A stretch of DNA of 17,469 nucleotides from assembly GCA_035505915.1 (NCBI GenBank), contig DATJQI010000059.1, positions 1-17,469 of the forward strand. Reading direction: 5' to 3'. Shown here piece after piece: positions 7,367 to 13,900 of the stretch. The translations under genes and the position numbers were made by a program. Within the stretch, counting starts at the first letter, position 1, and each line of letters starts with the position of its first letter. Below the pieces are notes generated by a model, which was not told the origin of the DNA, did not search any database, and saw nothing but the letters and a program-made list of their open reading frames with translations. Source of the DNA: 40CM-2-70-7 sp035505915 (GTDB taxonomy: Bacteria > Gemmatimonadota > Gemmatimonadetes > Gemmatimonadales > GWC2-71-9).

Positions 7367-8256
7367 ACATTCTGGTCTCCGGAGGCACCGGATTCATCGG
7401 GACCGCGCTCATCGCGGGCCTGCGGGCCGATGGCCATCGTGTGCGGGTCCTCACCCGCCGCCGTGAGGCGACCGGGCCGGACACACCGTTCTGGAACCCC
7501 GAGGCCGGGGAAATCGACCGCGCGGCTTTCGAGGGCACCGACGCCGTCGTCAACCTGTCCGGATCGACCATCGCCACGCGCTGGACCGCGGAGAAGAAGA
7601 AGGAGATAAAGGAGAGCCGGCTGCGTTGCACGACCCTCCTGGCCAAGACGATCGCCGGGCTGCACGAGCGCCCATCGGTGTTCGTGTCCGCGTCCGCGGT
7701 CGGCGTGTACGGAGACCGGGGTGACGAGACGATCACCGAGTCCAGCGCGCCCGGCACCGACTACCTCGCGGGGGTGTGTGTCGCCTGGGAGGCCGCGGCC
7801 GGTCCGGCGCGTGATGCGGGGGTCCGGGTGGTGCATCCCCGCCTGGGGCTGGTCCTGTCGCCCGCCGGCGGCCTGCTCAAGCAGATGCTCACGCCCTTTC
7901 GCGCCGGGATCGGCGGGCCGGTCGGGTCCGGCAAGCAATGGTGGAGCTGGGTCGTGCTGCACGACGTGGTGAGCGCCATCCGCTACGCCCTCGCCACCGC
8001 TTCGGTGCGGGGACCGGTCAACGTCGTCGCGCCGCACCCCGTGCCCAACGCGGAATTCGCCAGAGTCCTGGGCGCGGTGCTCGGTCGTCCGGCGGCCATG
8101 CCGATCCCCGCGATGGCGTTGCGGCTGCTCTTCGGGGAGGCCGCGGATGGGGCGATTCTCACCGGGGTGCGCGTGTCGCCGAGCGTCCTGGAAGCGGCGG
8201 GGTTTACGTTCGCGCACCCGGATTTGGAGCCGGCCCTGAGGTACCTGCTGGCATAG
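7363..8256 (+). CDS. TIGR01777-family epimerase-like NAD(P)-binding protein (YfcH/SDR39U1 type)
   Basis: This 297-residue protein is an atypical extended short-chain dehydrogenase. The N-terminal Rossmann fold begins NILVSGGTGFIG (glycine motif at 7-13) and continues with VRVLTRR, where the Arg residues suggest NADP preference. Further family landmarks are DAVVNLSGSTIATRWT, VFVSASAVGVYGDRG with the active-site-like Tyr, VVHPRLGLVLSPAGG and GGPVGSGKQWWSWVVLHDVV. The C-terminus (about 245-297) matches the DUF1731-type tail with GVRVSPSVLEAAGF. The natural substrate of this family is not established. It overlaps the acetate kinase stop by four bases, which fixes the start. Confidence 0.92.
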   Translation: MNILVSGGTGFIGTALIAGLRADGHRVRVLTRRREATGPDTPFWNPEAGEIDRAAFEGTDAVVNLSGSTIATRWTAEKKKEIKESRLRCTTLLAKTIAGLHERPSVFVSASAVGVYGDRGDETITESSAPGTDYLAGVCVAWEAAAGPARDAGVRVVHPRLGLVLSPAGGLLKQMLTPFRAGIGGPVGSGKQWWSWVVLHDVVSAIRYALATASVRGPVNVVAPHPVPNAEFARVLGAVLGRPAAMPIPAMALRLLFGEAADGAILTGVRVSPSVLEAAGFTFAHPDLEPALRYLLA

Positions 8257-8258
8257 GG

Positions 8259-8346
8259 GAACGCGGAAGGCGGAAGTCGGAGCGCGGAAGTAACGGCACC
8301 ACCGACGCCCAGAGGTTCCGCGTTCCGCCTTCCGCCTTCCGCGTTC
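8259..8346. repeat. Long inverted repeat made of 7-base units
   Basis: Arms at 8259-8289 and 8316-8346 are inverted copies over 31 bases with two mismatches; the outer 18 bases match perfectly (GAACGCGGAAGGCGGAAG and its complement). The loop is 26 bases. Each arm is itself a short array of a 7-base unit (TTCCGCC or TTCCGCG in the right arm, the complement in the left). It fills the gap between the epimerase stop and the RidA-like start. It could fold in RNA as a terminator or attenuator-like hairpin but has no U-run. It looks more like a dispersed intergenic repeat. Confidence 0.85.
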
Positions 8347-8359
8347 ATTGGAGGGATTG

Positions 8360-8755
8360 ATGACTCGCCGGAACATCTCCAGCGGCACGCCGTGGGAGCC
8401 CGTCGTCGGCTACTCGCGGGCCGTCCGGGTCGGGAACGAGATTCACGTCTCGGGGACCACCGCCACGGACGAGCACGGCGAGATCGTCGGTCCCGGAGAT
8501 CCCTACCGGCAGACGGTGCAGGCCCTCCGCAACATCGAGCGGGCCCTGGTGCAGGCCGGCGGCACGCTCCGCGACGTGGTGCGGACCCGGATCTTCGTCA
8601 CGGACATGAAACACTGGCAGGACGTGGGACGCGCCCACGGGGAGTTCTTCGGCGCCATCCGGCCCGCCAGCACGATGGTCGGCGTGACCGCGCTGGTGGA
8701 TCCCGCCATGCTGGTGGAGATCGAAGCGGAAGCACGGGTCGCCGACGTCAGATAG
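8360..8755 (+). CDS. RidA/YjgF-family protein lacking the catalytic arginine
   Basis: The product has 131 residues, the usual length of this small trimeric family. Recognisable parts are VSGTTATDEHGEIV, the helix TVQALRNIERALVQAG, VVRTRIFVTDM, and the C-terminal strand LVEIEAEARV. True RidA enzymes hydrolyse reactive 2-aminoacrylate-type imines using an Arg in a PARSxVxV context (Arg105 in E. coli). Here the aligned stretch reads RPASTMVGV, so that position is Ser104. This puts the protein in one of the Rid subgroups without the classical imine deaminase residue, and its substrate is unknown. The ATG at 8360 has a strong GGAGGG six to ten bases upstream; a TTG at 8348 would lie within the repeat edge and is less likely. 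Confidence 0.9.
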   Translation: MTRRNISSGTPWEPVVGYSRAVRVGNEIHVSGTTATDEHGEIVGPGDPYRQTVQALRNIERALVQAGGTLRDVVRTRIFVTDMKHWQDVGRAHGEFFGAIRPASTMVGVTALVDPAMLVEIEAEARVADVR

Positions 8756-8767
8756 ATTAGGCTCGCC

Positions 8768-9190
8768 ATGACGACCCCGGTTCCGTACGACGACGAGCCG
8801 CCGGCTCCCACCCGGCAGGTTTCGGAGCAATCCCGCAGCGTCGCGCTGGTGCTCGCGATCTTCGGCGGCTGGGTGGGTCTCCACCGGTTCTATACGGGAC
8901 GGTGGAAGACCGGATTGGCGATGGCGCTCACGGTGGGCGGGATGGGGATCTGGTGGATCTACGACCTCATTCTCATCGGTGCCGGTGAGTTCCGCGATGC
9001 GAACGCCCTCCGGCTCACCTCGTGGGAGTCCGGTCACGCGGCGCCCCAGAGCCTCCCGCCGCGGGAGGTGGAGCTCCTGATGGAGCGCGTCGACACCCTG
9101 GAGCGGGACCTGGGAGAGATGGCCGAGCGTCTCGACTTTGCCGAGCGCATGCTCACGAAAGAGCGCGAGCGCCGCTCGCTCCCCACATGA
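8768..9190 (+). CDS. TM2-domain protein with C-terminal coiled coil
   Basis: The product has 140 residues. After a polar N-terminus, residues 22-75 form a TM2 domain: a first hydrophobic helix (SVALVLAIFGGWVGLHRFY), the conserved turn GLHRFYTGRWKTGLAM, and a second helix ending in WWIYDLILI. Residues 94-136 are charged and heptad-like (VELLMERVDTLERDLGEMAE and on), predicting a cytoplasmic coiled coil. TM2 proteins are widespread with no settled function. The stop overlaps the start of pntAA by four bases (ATGA), so the gene is probably co-translated with the transhydrogenase. An accessory role in the membrane is conceivable but unproven. Confidence 0.88.
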   Translation: MTTPVPYDDEPPAPTRQVSEQSRSVALVLAIFGGWVGLHRFYTGRWKTGLAMALTVGGMGIWWIYDLILIGAGEFRDANALRLTSWESGHAAPQSLPPREVELLMERVDTLERDLGEMAERLDFAERMLTKERERRSLPT

Positions 9191-10275
9191 ACCTCGGCGT
9201 TCCCAAGGAGACCGCCCCCGGCGAACGACGGGTGGCGCTGGTGCCCGAGACCGCCGGCAAGCTGGTCAAGGCGGGGCACCGCGTGCTGGTCGAGTCGGGC
9301 GCGGGCGTGGAGGCCGGCTTCCCGGACTCGGCCTATACGGCCGCCGGAGCCGCGCTCGGCGATCCCTGGGACGCGGATCTCGTCGCGCTGGTGCAGGAGC
9401 CCGCGCCCGGGCAGGTCGGCCGGCTCCGCGAGGGAACGGCGGTGGTGGGCATGCTCAAGGCGTCCACCAGTCCCGATCTCCTGCGTCGCCTCGCCGAACG
9501 GAAGGTGATCGCATTCAGCCTGGAGCTCCTGCCGCGCATCACGCGCGCGCAGTCGATGGATGTCCTCTCCTCCCAGGCCACCGTGGCGGGCTATAAGGCC
9601 GTCCTCCTCGCCGCCGAGGCGTCACCCAAGCTCTTTCCGATGATGGTGACGGCGGCGGGTACACTCGCGCCGGCGCGGGTGCTGGTGCTCGGGGCGGGAG
9701 TCGCCGGGCTGCAGGCCATCGCCACGGCGCGGCGCCTCGGCGCGGTGGTGTCCGCCTTCGACGTCCGGCCCGCCGTCAAAGAGCAGGTCGAAAGCCTCGG
9801 CGCGAAGTTCCTGATGATGGAAAGCCAGGTGACCGCGGAGGGCGCGGGCGGCTACGCCAAGGAGCTCTCGGCGGATCAGCACCAGCGGGAGCTCGACTTC
9901 CTCGCCGCGAGCGTGCGGGACGCGGACGTCGTGATCACCACGGCGGCGATTCCCGGCCGGCGCGCGCCGATTCTGCTCACCCGCGCGGCCGTGGACGGGA
10001 TGCGTCCCGGCGCCGTGATCGTGGACCTGGCCGCCGAGACCGGCGGCAACTGCGAGCTGACCGATCCGGGAAAGAGCCGGGAGCACGGCGGGGTCACCAT
10101 TTTCGGGCCCCTGAACCTGCCGGCCTCGGTGCCGCTCCACGCCAGCCAGATGTACTCGCGGAACGTGGCGACCTTCGTCCAGCACATCGTGAAAGACGGG
10201 AAGCTGCAGGTCGATCTCGCCGACGAGATCACCAAGGCCACCTGTGTCGTCTTCGACGGAAAGGCGCGGCTCTGA
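9187..10275 (+). CDS. pntAA: NAD(P) transhydrogenase subunit alpha 1 (NAD(H)-binding domain I)
   Basis: This 362-residue protein is the soluble NAD(H)-binding component of proton-translocating transhydrogenase, which passes hydride between NADH and NADP+ while protons cross the membrane. The start GVPKETAPGERRVALVPE is shared with alanine dehydrogenase. RITRAQSMDVLSSQA (117-131) is diagnostic for transhydrogenase and contains the Arg, Gln and Asp that contact the nicotinamide. The Rossmann motif GAGVAGLQAIATA begins at 169, with Asp192 binding the adenine ribose. The chain ends after domain I, so the alpha subunit is split as in Rhodospirillum rubrum. Start ATG at 9187 overlaps the TM2 gene by four bases; the stop overlaps pntAB by one. 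Confidence 0.96.
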   Translation: MNLGVPKETAPGERRVALVPETAGKLVKAGHRVLVESGAGVEAGFPDSAYTAAGAALGDPWDADLVALVQEPAPGQVGRLREGTAVVGMLKASTSPDLLRRLAERKVIAFSLELLPRITRAQSMDVLSSQATVAGYKAVLLAAEASPKLFPMMVTAAGTLAPARVLVLGAGVAGLQAIATARRLGAVVSAFDVRPAVKEQVESLGAKFLMMESQVTAEGAGGYAKELSADQHQRELDFLAASVRDADVVITTAAIPGRRAPILLTRAAVDGMRPGAVIVDLAAETGGNCELTDPGKSREHGGVTIFGPLNLPASVPLHASQMYSRNVATFVQHIVKDGKLQVDLADEITKATCVVFDGKARL

Positions 10276-10553
10276 TGGTCGACTACTGGTCGATGGCCTT
10301 CGTGTTCGTCCTCTCGACCTTCATCGGACTGGGCGTCATCCGCCGTGTGTCCCGGCTGCTCCATACGCCCCTGATGTCCTTGACCAACGCCATTTCGGCC
10401 ATCGCCGTCGTGGGCTCGCTGGCCGTGACCGGGAGCGACTACCCGGGGATCATCCGGATTCTGGGCGGGGTCGCGCTCTTCGCGTCGATGACCAACATCG
10501 TGTCCGGATTTCTGATCACCGACCGCATGCTGAAGATGTTCAAGAAGGAATGA
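10275..10553 (+). CDS. pntAB: NAD(P) transhydrogenase subunit alpha 2 (membrane)
   Basis: The product has 92 residues, the normal size of the small separate membrane subunit. It forms three or so transmembrane helices of domain II and carries the conserved phrase HTPLMSLTNAISAI after the first helix, with FASMTNIVSGFLITDRML near the C-terminus. It completes the membrane channel together with PntB. Start (TGATG) and stop (ATGA) both overlap the neighbouring genes, indicating coupled translation and balanced stoichiometry. Confidence 0.96.
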   Translation: MVDYWSMAFVFVLSTFIGLGVIRRVSRLLHTPLMSLTNAISAIAVVGSLAVTGSDYPGIIRILGGVALFASMTNIVSGFLITDRMLKMFKKE

Positions 10554-11956
10554 GCCACACCATCGCGCAGCTCTCCGCCATCATCGCGACGGTCGCGTTC
10601 ATCCTCGCCCTGCAATGGATGAACGATCCCAAGACCGCGCGGCGCGGCGTCTACGCCGGCGTGGCCGGCATGGTGGTCGCGATTCTGGCGACCTGGGCCC
10701 AGCCCGAGATCGTGCACCACGGGTGGATCCTGATCGCCATCGCGGCGGGCTTCGTGGTGGGTATCCCCCTCTCACGGGTGCCGCTGACGGCGGTGCCGCA
10801 GCGGACCGCGCTGTCCCATGCGTTCGGCGGACTGGCGGCCGGGCTGGTCGGGGTCGCCGAGTACTACCTGTGGCTGCGGGAGGGTCCGGGACACTTCACG
10901 ACCTTCCGGATGACGGCTCTCGTGGCCGAGATCATCCTGGGGTTCCTGACGTTCACCGGCTCCCTGATGGCGACCGGCAAGCTGCAGGAGGTGAAGTGGA
11001 TCCCGCAGCGGGCGGTGACCTACCCCGGACAGAACGTCGTGAATCTCGGCGTCCTGGTCGGCGCGGTGGTGCTGGGCGCCTTCATCGTCGCGAACCCCAC
11101 GGCGCCCTGGGCCGTCCAGTGGTTCCCGGGCATCATCGCCCTGGCGCTGCTCTTCGGGGTGCTCCTGATCATCCCCATCGGCGGCGCCGACATGCCGACC
11201 GTGATCTCCATTCTGAACGCGTACGCCGGGCTCTCCGCGGTCGCGATGGGGTTCGTGCTGGACAATCGCCTGCTCGTGACCGCGGGGGCGCTCGACGGCT
11301 CGAGCGGCCTGATCCTGTCCATCATCATGTGCCGCGCCATGAACCGCTCGTTCGTCAACGTGCTGTTCGGCGCGTTCGGCGCGGCGCCCAAGATGCAGGC
11401 GGCCGGCGAACAGAAGGAATGGAAGCAGGAATCCATCGAGGGGGCGGCGCAGATTCTCGAGCAGGCCCGCCTGGTGGTGATCATCCCGGGGTACGGGATG
11501 GCCGTGGCGCAGGCCCAGCACAAGGCGCAGGAGCTCTACGATCAGCTCACCAAGCGCGGCGTCTCGGTCAAGTTCGCCATCCACCCCGTCGCGGGGCGGA
11601 TGCCGGGGCATATGAACGTCCTGCTCGCCGAGGCCAACGTGCCGTACTCGGCGCTGGTCGAGATGGACGAGATCAACCCGGAAATGCCGCAGTGCGACGT
11701 GGCGCTGGTGGTGGGCGCCAACGACGTCGTGAACCCCGCGGCCCGGACCGCGCAGGGCTCGCCGATCTACGGGATGCCGATCATCGACGCGGACAAAGCC
11801 CGGACGGTGCTCGCCATCAAGCGGAGCAAGAACCCGGGCTTCGCCGGCATCGACAACGAGCTCTACGTGAAGGACAACACGTGGATGCTCTTCGGAGACG
11901 CCAAGGCCGTCCTGGGCGATCTCGTGAAGCAGTTCTCCACGTCAGGCGCGCACTAG
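10550..11956 (+). CDS. pntB: NAD(P) transhydrogenase subunit beta
   Basis: This 468-residue subunit contains the membrane helices of domain II (about residues 1-265, including LSHAFGGLAAGLVGVAEY and ALDGSSGLILSIIMCRAMNR) and the NADP(H)-binding domain III (about 290-468). Domain III motifs are VVIIPGYGMAVAQAQ (the nucleotide fold), KFAIHPVAGRMPGHMNVLL, VGANDVVNPAA, and IKRSKNPGFAGIDNELY, all standard. The complete set of three subunits should give a working proton-linked NADPH generator. The ATG at 10550 is used because it overlaps pntAB by ATGA and the protein begins with the expected short N-terminus and first helix. One base separates its stop from that of the convergent M1 peptidase gene. 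Confidence 0.97.
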   Translation: MSHTIAQLSAIIATVAFILALQWMNDPKTARRGVYAGVAGMVVAILATWAQPEIVHHGWILIAIAAGFVVGIPLSRVPLTAVPQRTALSHAFGGLAAGLVGVAEYYLWLREGPGHFTTFRMTALVAEIILGFLTFTGSLMATGKLQEVKWIPQRAVTYPGQNVVNLGVLVGAVVLGAFIVANPTAPWAVQWFPGIIALALLFGVLLIIPIGGADMPTVISILNAYAGLSAVAMGFVLDNRLLVTAGALDGSSGLILSIIMCRAMNRSFVNVLFGAFGAAPKMQAAGEQKEWKQESIEGAAQILEQARLVVIIPGYGMAVAQAQHKAQELYDQLTKRGVSVKFAIHPVAGRMPGHMNVLLAEANVPYSALVEMDEINPEMPQCDVALVVGANDVVNPAARTAQGSPIYGMPIIDADKARTVLAIKRSKNPGFAGIDNELYVKDNTWMLFGDAKAVLGDLVKQFSTSGAH

Positions 11957-11957
11957 C

Positions 11958-13838
11958 TCAACGCTTCCAGGTGTTGTTCCCCCGGTTTTGATCCAGGTAG
12001 ACCGCGTCCGGATCGATCGTCACGCCCGTGATCGGCGACTTCGAGGCCACGCGGAGCGTGAACCGGTTGCCGAGATACCACATTTCGACGGGCAGCGACA
12101 CCCGTTCCTTGGATCCGTCCGCGTGCGCCAGCTCGGCGGTCACCGGCATCACCATCTCGCCCCGGTTCGACAGGAAGATGTAGGTGGAGTCCCCCTTCGG
12201 CGTGACCGAGTCCACCGCCTGGTCGAGGTGGGCCGTGGTGAAGACCCACTCCCGCCAGAACCAGTCGAGATCCTTCCCCGACACGTCGGACATGGTCCGG
12301 AAGAAGTCCGCGGGCTGGGGGTGCTTGAAGGCCCAGCGCCGGATGTAGTCCCGGAGCGCGCGCTGGAAGGTCGCGGGCCCGAGCACCTGGTCGCGGAGGA
12401 GAATCAGCATCAACGGCGGTTTCTGATAGGCGGCCCAGGCCAGGTTCTGCTGCTCCACCGGCTGGTCGATCATCGGCTTCTCGAGGCCGGGCACGGTGGC
12501 GGTCCGGCCGAACGACAGCACCTCCCGCCAGACCGTGTCACCGTACGCCGTGCCCTTGAAATACTCGGCCGCCGCGCCGTAGTCGATGAACGAATTGAAC
12601 CCTTCGTCCATCCACGGATACCGCCGCTCGTCGGTCCCGGTGACCATCGGGAACCACTGATGCCCGAATTCGTGCATCAGGTCCCAGAACTGGTCCTCGC
12701 GCTTGGGGAGCGCGGGGACGAACGTGATAGCCGGATACTCCATGCCTTCGACCGGACCCTCGCACGTCGTGGCCTTGGGCCAGGGATACGGATACCACTG
12801 CTCGGAGAAATACTTGATGGTGAACCGCGCCATCCGGTTGGCTTCGAGCCACGGCGTGGCCTCGGGACGGTAGAGCGTATTGATCAGCTTGCCGTCGTAC
12901 CCGCTGGCGTCCCAGCGGTAGTCGGGTGAGGCGCACCAGGCGAAGTCCCGGACGTTGGTCGCCGTGAGGTGCCAGCGCTTCGTCCCGGTCGTGGGCCGCT
13001 TGCCGTTCGCCGTCGCTTCCTCCTTCGTCACGATCGGGACCGCCTGCTCGGAGCCCCGCGCCTTCTCGATCCGGGCCCGCGTGTCGGCCGACCAGACTTC
13101 TTCGGGGTTGGCGACGACGCCGGTGGAGCCGAGGACGTAGCCGGCCGGGAGGGTGAGGGTGACGTCGAAGTTGCCGTACTCGAGGTAGAACTCGCCGGCC
13201 CCGATGTAGGGCAGGGGGTTCCAGCCCCGCACGTCGTCGTAGACCACCATCCGCGGGTACCACTGCCCCAGCTCGTAGAGCCGGTTGCCGACGCGTCCCA
13301 TCCGTCCCCCGCCGTAGGGAGGGATGGGGAAGTGCCAGCTGATGTCGAAATCGATGGCGGCGCCGGGGGCGAGGGGCTGGGGCAGCTCCACGCGCATCAT
13401 CGTCCCGTATTCGGTCTTGGTGAGCGGAACGCCGCCCGCGTCGAGCTTCTCGATGGTGATCCCGCCGCTGAAGCCCTGGCCCGTGAAGTCGAAGGAGACG
13501 CCGCCGGGAAACTCGAGAGGCGGCTGGTTCAGCTGATACGTGATGCTGTTCTTCGCGAAGATGTTCTGCTCGATCTGCATCCAGACGAACGGGAGCGAAT
13601 CGGGCGAGTGGTTCACGTAGTGAATCCGCTCGCTCCCGGTCAGCGTGCTCGTGCCCGTATCCAGCGCCGCCCGGATGGTGTAGCTCGCCTCCTGCTGCCA
13701 GTAGTTCGGGCCCGGCGCACCCGAGGCGGAGCGCATGCGGTTGGCGGTGGGGAGCGCCAGCTGCCGGAACGGCGACGAGTCGGCGACAGACGCCTGAGGC
13801 GACTGGAGCGCAAGAGACAGGACGGTGAGCAGCAGCAT
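11958..13838 (-). CDS. Secreted M1-family zinc metallopeptidase
   Basis: This 626-residue protein has a signal peptide (MLLLTVLSLALQSPQAS). An N-terminal beta domain leads to the catalytic gluzincin domain. The zinc site is HEFGH (389-393) with the third ligand Glu412, exactly 18 residues after the second His (in WMDEGFNSF). The substrate motif, GAMEN in classical aminopeptidase N, reads GMEYP at 365-369, a variant seen in M1-like exported peptidases of several phyla. The C-terminal part contains the helical region and a beta domain (about 535-626). It probably degrades peptides in the periplasm or outside the cell. The ATG at 13838 is chosen over the much longer open frame because of the signal peptide and an AGAGGA ribosome site 6 bases upstream. 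Its stop lies one base from that of pntB. Confidence 0.92.
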   Translation of the reverse strand: MLLLTVLSLALQSPQASVADSSPFRQLALPTANRMRSASGAPGPNYWQQEASYTIRAALDTGTSTLTGSERIHYVNHSPDSLPFVWMQIEQNIFAKNSITYQLNQPPLEFPGGVSFDFTGQGFSGGITIEKLDAGGVPLTKTEYGTMMRVELPQPLAPGAAIDFDISWHFPIPPYGGGRMGRVGNRLYELGQWYPRMVVYDDVRGWNPLPYIGAGEFYLEYGNFDVTLTLPAGYVLGSTGVVANPEEVWSADTRARIEKARGSEQAVPIVTKEEATANGKRPTTGTKRWHLTATNVRDFAWCASPDYRWDASGYDGKLINTLYRPEATPWLEANRMARFTIKYFSEQWYPYPWPKATTCEGPVEGMEYPAITFVPALPKREDQFWDLMHEFGHQWFPMVTGTDERRYPWMDEGFNSFIDYGAAAEYFKGTAYGDTVWREVLSFGRTATVPGLEKPMIDQPVEQQNLAWAAYQKPPLMLILLRDQVLGPATFQRALRDYIRRWAFKHPQPADFFRTMSDVSGKDLDWFWREWVFTTAHLDQAVDSVTPKGDSTYIFLSNRGEMVMPVTAELAHADGSKERVSLPVEMWYLGNRFTLRVASKSPITGVTIDPDAVYLDQNRGNNTWKR

Positions 13839-13871
13839 GGTATCCTCTGTGAGAAACGAGATGTCAGCTGT

Positions 13872-13900
13872 CAGTGGCCACCGGCCACTGGTCACTGGCC
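13872..13900. repeat. Small intergenic palindrome between GMC oxidoreductase and M1 peptidase genes
   Basis: CAGTGGCC (13872-13879) and GGCCACTG (13883-13890) form a perfect 8-base stem with a 3-base loop. A third related copy, CACTGGCC, follows at 13893-13900 and overlaps the end of the GMC gene, supplying its stop codon. Just left of it TGTCAG occurs twice in tandem. The 53-base gap thus consists largely of a short palindromic repeat; no U-run follows, so it is not a standard terminator. Confidence 0.7.

Noticed and set aside
8259..8346. Inverted repeat interpreted as a CRISPR fragment or standard terminator.
   Set aside because: There are no spacers between regular repeats, the arms are inverted rather than direct, and no U-run follows the stem.
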